A stretch of DNA of 64,000 nucleotides from Sarcocystis neurona (Eukaryota > Apicomplexa > Conoidasida > Eucoccidiorida > Sarcocystidae): positions 2,742,777 to 2,806,776 of the forward strand of contig KL647299.1 of assembly GCA_000727475.1 (NCBI GenBank), written 5' to 3'. Positions 1 through 12,100 of the stretch are shown in pieces. Within the stretch, counting starts at the first letter, position 1. Each line of letters begins with the position of its first letter. The notes beneath the pieces were generated by a model that ran no database searches, was not told the DNA's origin, and was given only the letters and a program-made list of their open reading frames with translations. The translations under genes were made by a program, and so were the position numbers.

Positions 1-899
1 GCGTGAGAGAGACAAAGAGAGGGATACATATATATATATATATGTATATAGATGTAGGTATAGAGGTAGATATAGATATAGATGTAGATATGTATGTGTG
101 CTTACATTTATACGTAATAAAGAAGTACAAGGGCCTATACATGTGTACGACAGACAGACAGAGATGTACACATACACAGATATATACGGATATACGTGTA
201 TTGGTGTCTTTCCGTAGTGACCAAGCCCACGGACGTGTAAATCTGGATATATATATTCACTTTGTATGTGGGGCCCATCTGTGTGCATGTGTGTGTATTT
301 TTTGAAGAGAGAAAGAGAAAGCGAGAGGAAGAGAGAGGTGGTGGCTGCCTCGTGACGATGCGGCACATAAGGTCGATATTTATTGCGGGGGCGTACATTA
401 AGTGAAGATCCATGCGTACACGTAGGTAATCGCAACAAATGGGAAGATCGCGCGCGGGTCAACAACAACGCGCAAGTCGAAGTTTGATATACACGGGCAT
501 ACAGACGCTCGTATATACATATATATACATATACGTACATGTACATGCGTACATACAGGTACATTCGTGTATACGAGTGCATGCATAAATATATACACAA
601 ACGTACGTATATGCATGTATTTGTATGTATGTATATGTATGTGCGTGTATATACGAATGTCTATATGTGCATGTATATGTGTGTATATGTATGCGTATGT
701 CCACTACTTCTTCCCTGGCTGTGTCCCCTCACAGCGTATCGGTGTGAAGAAGAAGAAGAAGAAAGCAGCCGCCACGCGCTCGGGCGGAAAGGATACGGAG
801 GGTCTACTTTTAAGAGACATAGGGAAGACGTTAAACCCAAATATATATTGGCCTGCATGCCTACACAGGGAGATGCAGGATATGAACACCGAAACAAAA

Positions 900-1260
900 C
901 CGACACACATACGTACATGGATATACACAAGTGTGTCTACATATATATATATATATATACGCACATACATAGAGGCATACACACATATTAACAAACGCGT
1001 AGAAATACATACATACGTACATACATACATACATATGAACGGACACATAGACATTCCTATATACACACATACATACCTACATACATGCATGCGTATACAT
1101 ACACCCATACATATACATCCATACATATACTTTCATAAGTGCATATATATACATATATATACATACATATATACATACAAATACCCATGCATACATACGC
1201 GTACACACATATACATACGTACAGATGTATATACATGTATATATACATATCTGTAGAGAG
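900..1260. repeat. imperfect ACATAT/TACATACA microsatellite tract
   Basis: About 360 bases of degenerate alternating purine-pyrimidine repeat built from TACATA, CATACA and TATATA units. It creates long Tyr/Ile/His-rich frames on both strands that are artefacts of the repeat. Similar but shorter tracts lie at 480-700 and 51590-51700, and within the intron at 6302-7098. Confidence 0.85.
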
Positions 1261-1734
1261 AGAGATTAGAACGACGAAAGCAGAGAGCCGCAGAAACAAC
1301 TTACATATTGCGTTAGAGTCGTACGTCCACGTGAAGAGGAAGAAGAAGAACAGTGCGTTCTGAGAACAGCAGCACCACAGCAGGAGAATGAGAGAGATCG
1401 TCCAGCCACCGTGGATTTGCCCCGAACATAAAATTATCAACTTCTTGTTGGCACTTGCGCGACTTTCTTGATTATCTCTTGGTGATCGCCAGTCTCTGGC
1501 GAGTCCATGAACCTCCTCTTCAAGGGGAGGACCAGCAGGGAAACGAGACGCACACACGCGTCGAGGCAAAAAAGCTGCTGTCTCTCCGTCTCGACCCCGG
1601 AGCTCGAGCGCGGCAACTCTTCCCACTTAAACTTTCCGCATTGCTTGTCTCGTCTCCCTGCTTTGACTACGTAGTGACGCAGCAGAAACACGTTTGTCTA
1701 TTTAACCCCTTTCTTCTCCGTACAGAGCTACAAA

Positions 1735-1762
<28 letters not shown>
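1735..1762. repeat. (GT)14 dinucleotide microsatellite
   Basis: Fourteen uninterrupted GT units read directly from the sequence. It lies outside any supported gene and would be expected to vary in length between isolates. Confidence 0.95.
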
Positions 1763-1765
<3 letters not shown>

Positions 1766-4700
1766 CGTATGAAACATGGTCATCAGTATCAAAGTAGGCA
1801 TTTGCAGAAGAAAGAACGTTTCCCGGTTGCAGAGGACGTCCGCAGTACAGAAAAAATCATACCACTCGCTTATTGAAAAATGCAGGTGCAAGCACAACAA
1901 GTGGCAGTTAGAGAATCTCATCTACGTGTACACGCATATATATATATATAAATGTATACATATACAAACACACAACCGTGAATGTATACTTGTGCATCTA
2001 TCTATGAAGAGAGGGACGGAAGCATGCGTGGCAATATATGTATGTATATACGTGCACAGGCGCTCATTTGATAGACACAAAAGGAAGGGCCAAAAGAAAC
2101 TCTCAAAAGTGTTCAGTCCAGAATTTGAAGCGTTCGGCTGCGTCGCTAGCGCAGCAAAAACACCAGCAATTCTGCAACGCGCTCATAACTGTTCGTGCCC
2201 CTGCGTAGCGTTCGTGCAGTAAGATTATCAAGCGCGTGAGATACAGGAGAGACGAGTAAATGGCGTGCCGCTGTACTGCGCTGCAGGTCTCTAGGGGGGG
2301 CACTGGCTACCGCTCATCATATTTCCTGTTAAACGCGTACGCGTTTCGAGGGCAACACTCGTACGATGTTGCTTCAAAAAGTGTACCCGGTAACCGCCTC
2401 CAGCTGTCAGTTGCCTCCACCACCAAACAAAAGTCACACTTTCTCGTGCAGGGAAGCACAACCGTGCACACGGTCTAGCGATTGCTCTTTATTTGCACAG
2501 CGAGTTGTATATAGTGTTCACCGCACTGTGTGGTGGAAGTTCTGCGGGAGATTGTCTCTCACTGAACGAGTATGAAAGGCGTTGTTGGTGCTGGACACCA
2601 GCAGGGGTAGCGGAAGGCCTCAGACACTTCCGGATGGCCGACTTTTGCACGCATTAAGATGCCTGTGCATCGTCTTTCCTTTGCGCCAGCGCTTACAAAA
2701 ATACGAGTCTCCCTCCACATTTCAGTATGTGCGCGTAGACACGGAAGCCTTCACTGCTCCACGAAGATATGCGTAGACATTGAAGTGTATCTGTACCTCT
2801 GTTCACACAGCACAGACGCGCAAACGGCGACATCAAGGTCTCCCTACGTTCTTTCGTTTGAAGCGCGGGTAGATGACGAAGATCTCTGCGTGTCCTTACG
2901 ACTCTTCGTCTTCTTCTGTCACCCACATGTTGGCCTTCCTGTTTGTGACAGCGTGTCACTTGCTCGTGCACCAACGTAAGAGTCTGCTGCTTCTCCCCTC
3001 ATCTTACATGCACACATCGGCTCACTGTCGCAAGCTACTTTACACAGCGGCAGCAGCATTCAAAGGGACGTCCAGCAGACACCTGCCTGCAGCTGTGCGG
3101 TGGTGCCACTGCTTGGGGTGCACTGGCAGAAAAACACGTCTAGACAAAAGGTGGTGTAACGGACGACGGTGGGGTCATTGCAGATGACAATGCAGCTGGC
3201 TTACTTACATTTCCGTGCGCACAGACGCGATTTAGAATCTAGCGTACACTGCAGATGAAACAGCCTGCATCGTTGTCTTCTTGGTTCAATCAGACTCAGA
3301 GGAAGAGTACAGCGGGTGCCAACACTGAGAATACGCCTTAGGATAGTAATCGTCGAAATACGTGTGAAGACGACAGTGACAAAAAAGATGACAGTGATAA
3401 TGCTAAGGAGAACGTTCGTAAGGAAAGTCCCTACCATTCTGAGTTTCCACAGGTAATAACAAGGTCAGGCAACCTTCAGTATCCTCGTCATCGACCTCGT
3501 CGAACTCCTTCGCTAGGTGTTTACGCACCTCTAATCCTTTTTGTTACGGTTGACGCTGCCACAAATATCGCAGTCATCAACGGCGATCACGCTATTGGCT
3601 TCAGCCTCTTCCCTAGCAGGAATGCGGAAAAGTAAAATCAGCGGCGTTTCCTGGCTTCCACATTGCAGCGATGCGCACGCTCGGCTTGATGCTGTCAGAA
3701 ACGACAGCGATGCAAGCATTTGCAGGCAGGGCCTCTCACGACACTTAACCGCGTACACGTGCGCACAGAAATCTTGTTGCAGCACGGAAGTGTCTATGCT
3801 TTGACACGCACGTACGTACCTGTGCTTAATCAGCCTGGAGGTCGGCTACGTCTGTGCTCACCTACACCGTGACAGTGGCGTCCAGGAAAGAAGTCACTTA
3901 CCAGAGTGGACACCGCAGCAAGTGTGCTTTCGTTTTTTGGCAGATATGTCGTAGGTGACAATACAGATACTATGGGAGCTGCACGGCCCCGGATGATGAA
4001 CACATCCTTTTCTTGTATGTATCCATTTGTGCGTGCGCACACAACCATGCAGACCAAGAGTGTGTAATGGCACGTTTTTTTCTTGAATAGTCAATGAAGC
4101 TATACAGCACTCAAAAGTTGGTACGACCTTTCTTTTTCAGCACGTGTGTGTGTGTGTATGTGTGCATGCACGTGCTTAGGCGTATTTCTAAATTCAAATG
4201 CTTGCGGAGGCGTACCTGTAGCCAAACACGTGCTGCGTGGCTGTCCCCTGGTGCTCGCGTGCATATAGACAAATTTAATGCAGTAAAGGGAGATCCGCGT
4301 CTACTTTTACGCGGACGTGCATCACCTTACTCTGGGCATGCACCACCGCCTAACAAGTGGCACAGATTGACTCTCCAATTTCCACAAACAACGTTGCAGG
4401 AACGGGGACAAAAAAGAATCAGTTGCTTTCCTCGCCTCTTCTGCTGAACCGTAGATAGAGTATCAGGCACGAGCGAGACCAGGCCGAGTTGTCACATCGC
4501 CAGCAGCAACCCTTCCATTTGCACCTTGTCTGGCCCAAGCCTTCCGCAGGCTGTGGCTAAAACGTCTTTCGTGCGTAGCAGAAGAAGCTTTATGTGATCA
4601 ACACGCGCTTTTCCATTTCGTGTCCGAGTGTTTCTGTGCAGAGTATTCATCATACCTGTTAACGCTACAGGCGACGAAATCTCTTTTATGCAGAACAATT

Positions 4701-4833
4701 GACTATCTAGAGCAGAGTGTTCACTTGTGGTTCTGTAATCCGGCTAAATAATAAAAAGCGTTTTTCCGCACTGTCGTGGAACAACGTTTCTGAACGAGGA
4801 CGCGCACATCAAGCTGTCCAACACGTTTACGTG

Positions 4834-4927
4834 GGGCAGATACTTCGTGGACTCCGTAGTAGAATTCCGGCACCTTCCTGGGGCAGACACTTCGTGGACT
4901 CCGTAGTAGAATTCCGGCACCTTCCTG
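4834..4927. repeat. 47-bp tandem duplication
   Basis: Two head-to-tail copies of a 47-base unit, 4834-4880 and 4881-4927, each starting GGGCAGA and ending CACCTTCCTG. They differ by a single T/C change near the start. The near-identity suggests a recent slippage or unequal-exchange event. It lies in non-coding DNA. Confidence 0.9.
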
Positions 4928-6125
4928 GAACAGAACCTTTCCTCTCCTCTATATCCTTTCCGCGACCGTACAACCGAAGAAAGCTGATTTACTGGGGAAA
5001 GCCTTGTGTACATTGTCGGCCGTAAATATATACCGGCTGCAGTTAGGTGTCTATTTATGCATGTCTGCCTCTGTGTACAGACCAAAAGTTACAGAGCTGC
5101 CTGTGTAGATCTCCACACGTATGACTATATGTCTATATATATGTTTGAGGAGGCGTCACTCCTCTGCGGAACATCTCAGCAGCTCACTGCGTGCACGCAC
5201 AATATCTCTGCTTCTGTGCGTGCGGTATTCCTTCGCAGGGAGATGGTGTTTCTACATCAGAGCTACACAGATCCGTTTTGTGGTCGTAATTGTGTGACAT
5301 CGACGCGCTTACGCGAGTGCCCAGAACTCAGTGCAACGCGTGTGTGTACCAGTACGGTTTTTAAAAGCGGCAACCGCTTGTGAAAGAAATGAACCGGGAG
5401 CTGATTATACAGTAAGCCGAAGAAAGCGACTTCGCTTTGACTCCTCCTTGTGCACGTGCTACGCCTCTGAAGTTGCAGAGCACAAGCATATTTTTCCAAG
5501 GAGATTTTATGGGGAACCGAAAGTTTGATTTAGTCCCACGAAAATGCAAGGCTGCAGAACACTCTTCACACCTTTTAATTAGGAAAGCTCTTGTGGGGCC
5601 GCAGCCTGCGTCAGCGAACCAGCGCCAGAGCTGCAAGATACTCCTTTCCCAGCACCCACAGAAGGAAGAAGAGCGTGCACGTGCTAGCCAATAATAACAG
5701 TACTCACACATACACATACCCACACAGACATATACACACACGTACACACACAGGCCACTTGGCTGCAACATCTCAGCAGTGAGCCATCAGCGTTACTTGT
5801 CTTGGACGCGTCGAGTGGCAAAGGTTACGGAGGAGGTGGATAAAAGAGAATCTCGCTGGGGTCTGATGCAACAGAAAAATCTTTGTCGCGACAACCATCG
5901 TGCAGCTGACCCGAAAAGGATTTTTTTTCTTCCGTCTTCACGCGGTACATACACAGACAGACTGCGCCAGCATGCGTACGAAGACAGCAGAGACTGGACA
6001 AAGCCAGAAACGGCGACAGAAGACGGGAAGAAGAAGAAGAAATCAACGAAGAGGGAGGGGGGGGCAGGAAGAAAATGAAGCGGGGAGTAGGCAGGAGAGG
6101 AAGAAGAAGAGAAAAGGCGCTTGGG

Positions 6126-9100
6126 TCACCAGAAGAGCCCTTTGCCAATGTTGCTGAGGACGCGGTCGACGACGGTTTCTCGCGCAGCCTGTTGCCGCTG
6201 CATTCGCTGCTTCATTTCCTTCTCCTTCTTCAGCCGTGCAGCAATTTGTCGCTCGTCTTCTTCGTACGGCAGCAGGTAGCTTCGCAAGTGTCTTGACTGA
6301 GCTGCAGCAGCAACACGCACAGAACAAAGGGCATACCACGTATCTACACATATAGATGTGTGTAGATAACGCGATATCGAACAACGGGAGAACTGAGTAC
6401 GAAAGTCGTACACGTAGATATGTGTGTGTGTACTTAGGTACACGAAGATACACGTACACAAAACGATGTCTCACACAGCGTTCGCAGATGCAAGTTTGTA
6501 TACACACACATGAACCTGGACACCCATATACATATGTACGTGTATATATTCAGGAGTTACACGCGTGTGTCAATAGGTATTGTATATATACATGCACCTA
6601 CACAAATACAAACATATGGATCCATGTGAGACGCATACGTCAATACATATTATCTACACACATGCACCTGTACACGTACACATAATATGCAAGTGACATG
6701 CATATAATACCAACAGATATGAGTGTACATACGTATATACATACACATAAATATATATACGTGAGTGACTGTCAATTGATATTGTCTACATACGTGCAGA
6801 TATTAACACATACATATAGGAGTGATATGCGTAGGTCAACACACAGCGTCTTTATTTGTGTGCAGTTGTATACGGGCATGTGCCTCCACACGCAGACGCA
6901 GTATCTGTATCCCTCTCTGTCAGTGCGCGATTCTTGGGTATTTACGGACGTGTGTCGCAGATACGTGGACAGCAGGTAGTACACAACAGCTGGACTTATC
7001 AAATGGACATATATACATACTCACAACACACACTTTTGCAGTTACTTTTTTCTGTCTCACCCACCAGATACACACGTTTACGTAAGGACGTGGCTTACAG
7101 AAAAGAGCACTGTTTCTGCTGAAGAAGGAGAAACCAGCAGCAGTGGGTCCCCATCCACAAAATCCTTCCCCATCTACGCCGTCTCTCTGTCCATGCACTT
7201 CTTCACAAGAACCTGCCTTTTGCTGGGGAACTGATGCTCCGTCTTCTTCGTCCTCCCGTGAAGAGTATCTGCTGTCGCCTGCAGCAGCTGCTGCTGCATT
7301 TCGTCTGTCCGACTGCCGTTCGTCGTCTAGATACGTTGGTCGTGCTGCTGCTGCTGCAGAGTAAGCTGCAGCGCCTCTTCCACGCCCGACTGCTTCTTCC
7401 GCCTCATCCTCCTCCTGCTCTTTGCTGCAGGGGGCGGCACCTTGCTGTTGCTGCGGATTAACTGCACCTGTAGCAGCGCCTCCTGGTGCGCAGCATCTGC
7501 TGCTGCTGCGTCGGCTTCTCGCTCCTGCTCTCCGGTGTTCGTACACCCGAGTCGCCCGCAGGACGAGCGTCAACGGCCCGCAGACGTCCTTCACTGCCTG
7601 CAGCGCCCGGAGGCGCTTCTTGGGAGGGGAGGGCAGTCGCATCAGCAGCACAGCCACGCCATCTCCTTCCTCTCTTTCACTCTCTTCCGCTTGTTTCTCC
7701 GCTTCTTCGTCTTCTCGCTTCCGCGGAGATGCAGTCGCCGCGCCTCTGCTGTTCGCTATGGCGGGAGAGTTGCTGCAGTCCCCTGTCTCGCTGCTGCTGC
7801 TGCAGTCCTTGGGCACACCGCCCTCGGTGGTGCTGGCGCTGGCCGCGCTGCTCGTACTGCTGCGGCTGCTGCTATGTTGGAGCTGCTCCGCTCGCTGTCG
7901 GCGCTCCGTCAGCAGCAGCTGCTGCTGCAGGTAACGTGTGTTGAGCGTGATGGTGACGCTGCTGACCCCTGGCACCCGCACAAGCCTATACTGAAGATCC
8001 TTCCGCAGTTTCTCGAGATTCTGACAGCTGTCGTTGCAAGGCTCCGCTGTCGCCTCTGCAGCAGCAGAGAGAGAGCCTGCCTGCTGCAGCGGCTGTTGGA
8101 GCAAGCCGCGCAGCCCCAGCAGCACCGTGCACAGCTCGCCTTCCACCGGCGTGTATCGCACAGGGGACGGAGGAGAAGAAGAGGAGGCCCCGGCAAAGGC
8201 CGTGCACGCAGTCGCAGGAACGCAGGAGCTTTGCAGCTCAGCCGCACGGTCGCAGGGGCTGCCTTGTGTTGGCGCGTTAGCGTCGCTGCGCTGCCTCTGC
8301 TGGTGCTGTGGAATGTGAAGAGGACCAGAGGAGAGATCTTGTGCTGCTGGGGAGGGCGTAGAGCGCGCAGCGGCGACAGGCGCTTCTCGTGCTGCTACCG
8401 CTGGTGCGCTCGGTGCCGCAGTGACCTTAACTTCTGCAGCTGCAGCAGCACCCGAGGGCCAGGTCCCCCCTGCATCTGCTGCTGCAGGGGTCGCTGCTGC
8501 GGCTTCTCTGTGTCCTGCCTGGGCTTTCCCCGGATACAGCAGCGCCTGCAACGCATCTCTGCAGCACTCTCGTATTACACTGTCTTCTGAATTGACGTGT
8601 CGCTGCAGCAGAGTAATAAGGTTCTTCTCCGTCCGAGCAGTTGCTGCAGTGCCTTCACTGCTGCTGCTCCTGTTGCTCCTCGTCCTCCCGCTGTCCTTGA
8701 CAGCGCTCCCCTTCTCCTCCCCGCTGCTGCGCCTACTGTTTCTCTCACTGCCGCTGCTGCTCTCGTCCGTGCTGCTGCCGTTGGGCGCGTCCTTGCTGAC
8801 GGGGCTGCTGCAGGCGGCCTTCTCGCTGCTGCTTTCCTCAGGCTTGCTCCAGTCGCTGCTGCCGGCCTTGCTGCTGCTGGTGGTTGCGTCTTGGCTGCTA
8901 CTTCTGCCGTCTGTGCTGCTGCTCCGGATGGTCTGGGTGCCGTCCTTGAGATCCCCGCAGCAGGTGAGCCGCAGGATTTCGCAGTGCTTCAGAGCCACCG
9001 CCTTTACTGCGTTAGCTGCCTGCTGCCGCACGCCGACTTCTGGGTGGTCGATAAAGTAGCAAATGCCGATAGCAACGCGAGGTAGCTTTGCTGCCAGTGA

Positions 9101-9163
9101 CGCCGAGGGGGGAGAGGCAGTCGCCAGCCGCTGCAGCTGATGTACAACCATCACCGCATCCAT
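6126..9163 (-). CDS. ARMC1-like protein (armadillo segment plus HMA-like fold)
   Basis: Model: complement(join(6126..6301, 7099..9163)), 746 residues. The start is the Met at 9163, chosen because the next residues (MDAVMVVHQLQRLA) line up with the N-terminus of animal ARMC1 (VV-QL--LA, then a FIDHP motif near residue 37). Upstream in-frame sequence has only a GTG. Residues 1-65 and 180-210 form the helical armadillo part, split by about 110 Ser-rich residues. A split HMA-like fold follows: strand CTVLLGLRGL near 345, GVSSVTITLN near 400, then after a roughly 90-residue insertion VAVLLMRLP near 503. No CxxC metal motif is present, as in animal ARMC1. The donor CT|GTAAGC and acceptor CTGCAG|CT match in phase and add a charged helix ending GKGLFW, comparable to the aromatic C-terminus of ARMC1. 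In animals ARMC1 acts at the mitochondrial outer membrane with the DNAJC11/MICOS-SAM bridge; that role here is inferred. Confidence 0.75.
6302..7098 (-). other. intron of the ARMC1-like gene, simple-repeat filled
   Basis: A 797-base intron bounded on the minus strand by GTAAGC (7098) and CTGCTGCAG (ending 6302). Most of it, about 6340-6790, is degenerate TACACATA/ACGTACAC repeat. Exon phases on both sides agree (one base before, two bases after, giving a Ser codon across the join). Confidence 0.7.
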
Positions 9164-12100
9164 TTCTTGAAACAGCGAAGAGGAAGCAGCAGCGGGACAA
9201 CCCGCACCAACGCGCCGGGCAGCGAAGGAGCGCCAGCCGCAGCAGGAGCAGCAGCGCGGCGAAGTCGCGGCGAGGGCCGCAACGAGGCAGCCGAGCGTAA
9301 ACACAGTCCCAAAGAAAATACGTAGACTCCAGTCTGTGCTTGTTTGTGTATGTGTGTGTGTGTGTACGTGTACGTGTACGGTACGTGCACAGTGGCAACT
9401 TCTTTTCCCCGCGATACCCGATAAAGCTGCTACACCGCCCCAGCAGCAGCTGCAGCAGCAGCACAGAATTCAAGGCAACTGCAAAGGAGAGCGGATAGAG
9501 GCGGAAGTGAAGAGGGCCTCCCGGTCCTCGGGGAGGGAAAAAAAGCTTGGGATGATTGAGAAAGCGTCAAGACACAAGGGATGATTGTGTAGTTCACCCC
9601 GTTCGCCCAAATGTAAAACTAAGTAAAACGATCCGCGGCAGTCTGGGGACGGGCTTTCGCAGTCGAAAAAAATTTTTCAACGTTGTTGAGGGTCGGTACA
9701 AGCAGATGATTCACTTCACGTTGTTTGTCCCTTTTGCAGCAATTGCTGAAGCCACAGCGGAGACGGGATGCAAATGCAAACGCGGGTCAAGGTGGGGCTT
9801 CCTTCCCACCTGTTTTCCCTACTTCGTCTTTTCAGGCGGTATATGTAGCGTCTCATTTATACACATATATGTATACACACAAAACACAAATACATACATA
9901 CACGCGTGTGTGTGCACGCAGGTACGCCGAGTCGACACACTCACAGCGTCAGGGAAATAAAGACGCAACCGTCGTCCTTCTTCGTGTGTGTGGGCTGTGT
10001 AGTCTTTCGGTTTGTCTACAGCCCGCTTCTAGTGGGGGATGAAAATCTGGCGCGCAGGGAGACACGCAGGGGCGGAACCAGAAATTGGTACAGGCCGTGT
10101 GGCCCTGCTTACCGGAGAGAAAGGCACAGCAACGGCGAGTATCAAAGTCATCTGAACAAACCCGTGCGCACTAAGGACGAGAGACTCACGTGTATGTTTC
10201 GTTCCGGAGAATCAGAAAGCTCTCATTGGTTAGGACATCACGCGGCCTCAGCAGTGCAGGACTGCGACGATATACACAGGTCCAAGACAGGCTTAGAGGA
10301 TCTACACGTGCCTCCTCTGGTGCTGACAGAGAACCAGGTGTGCGTCCGAACGGAGAATCCTATTTCCAGATTCACTGCAGTCGTTGCATCAACCCGCGTA
10401 GACTACCTTTCACATTGTGAAGACGACCGTAAGATGGCAAACAGCAGTGGAGAACACGAAAACTTCTGGTGGTGACAACTTTACGCGTACAGTTACATGC
10501 GTGTATGTACCAGGTCTCTGAGAACGGTGAACTATTTTTCACGACAGGCAGAAGAAAATAAATCGAGGGGGTCGCGCCGAAACCATGCTGTCCATGTGTA
10601 TATCAATATGCTCTACCATTGTAAGTAAACGGGACTCTACTTGGCGGCAGCTGCCACGCCTGCTCGCCGCCGCCGTGAAGGTTGCCTACTCGATGGAATA
10701 TTAGTACGAGTTACTTAACGGGGAGATCACAAACAACTTTGGTGAACAACTATCGGTCGTACTGTCTCTTTCACACTTCTTTGTGTACGAGAAGGCAGTC
10801 AAGACACGCCTTACAAATATCGGAAAAAGGTAAGCTGCTTGTTTCGCGCCCCGTGCTCACGCCACACAGCTCGTTTCACGATTTCTTTTCAGCGTAAGCT
10901 TCTCAAAGACACGTAACTGATGCGAGACGTGAAGTCCTGAGCAGAGCGTTTGGACAGAAGAAGCTGGCAAATGGGTAACAACGGCTGGCAGCTTTGAAAG
11001 GAGGGGACGCAGGGTAGTCACAGATCTGTGTTGATACACGTTGATTTAGACGGTATAAAAAACAGTCGCCGGTGTCGCTTTGAGCAGAAGTCAAGAAATG
11101 GAAACAGAGAATGAGGGGCATTTGATGTGCGAGGCAACAACTGAAAGAAGAGTAGGAGGAACTGAAAATACATTCAGAATGGCAGGGGCAAGGATCCCGG
11201 TTGTCTTTGGTATGATACATTTTACAGTTATGGAATGAGGTGGGTAGCATGGAAGACTCTCGCAGATGAAATTTATCATCAACACACACAAATCGGCTAG
11301 TTTTACTGGCCGCAGAAATCAGCATGTGATCTCCCAACAGCGGTTTCCACCGGTAGCGGCGCGGGTTGGCGGCTGAATGGGAAGGAAGCACGGGCAGAAG
11401 AGGTAGTCCACATATGGGGGGAGAGAGCAAGAGCGTCGACTCCAAACTGTCTTTTCGAAAACACAAAGAAGTCATCCTCCCTACTCTTGTGCGTTTAAAG
11501 CGCGGAGTTCAAGTATTTTACCAGAGGAACACGAAAGCTGGGGAAATGACAGGCAAGCATCCACGGGCGGTGCCAAGACAGCACGAAGAAGAACATGGAA
11601 GACACGGGTTCGGCGGCTTACTATCATCATCTGAGCGCTTGTTCAGTTTCTGCGAAAGATAATGCCGTGCATGTTTTTCGTTTTTGATGGGCGCCGTACA
11701 CAAGTAAATAGTAGTGGGAAATCAATGTTTTCTTTCATTGCATGCCAAAAGAATCTCTTCACGCCTTCCGCACGAGTACAGTCTCCGCCCAGCGGCTAAC
11801 CGATGGGGCTGCAATGGACTGAGACACCGATTGACGTGGATATACCGACTCCATGTGCGTCTTGCTCCCAAACTGCACGGTGAACAAAGAGAAGACAATA
11901 TGAGAAAAGAGAAGCCAAGACCTTCTTTATGGGTAATAATCGTCGTCCACAGTGGACCACGAATGCACACTGTTATCTGGTGACGTGGTGTTCGAATTAC
12001 AATTTCCATGTGAGGGGACCTGGATTGTTGGGAAGGAAGCTGTGTTTTGATAATTACTATCCGCGAAACGAATGTGTACCGACTTGTAGGCAGTTATGTA

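Larger units (their letters stand above)
1..6125. other. repeat-rich intergenic DNA, no supported gene
   Basis: This stretch has several short open frames, but none has convincing protein-like composition together with a start and splice sites. Much of it is imperfect ACATAT/TACATA repeat (about 480-700 and 900-1260), a pure GT run at 1735-1762, and (CA)n near 5700-5760. The minus-strand frame ending at 1437 and the one at 5361-5771 have some protein-like stretches and could be exons of an unresolved gene, but I cannot join them to anything. Confidence 0.5.

Noticed and set aside
539..1626. Tyr/Ile/His-rich frames of 150-230 codons on both strands
   Set aside because: Produced by ACATAT-type simple repeats; both strands are open at once and no real protein composition is present.
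7442..8590. Plus-strand frame of 382 codons
   Set aside because: Antisense to the ARMC1-like exon. Its Cys/Leu/Arg-rich composition comes from CTG/GCT triplets, and the minus strand carries the recognisable domains.
10903..11475. Minus-strand frame of 190 codons
   Set aside because: Composition looks random, with no start context, splice partner or motif.
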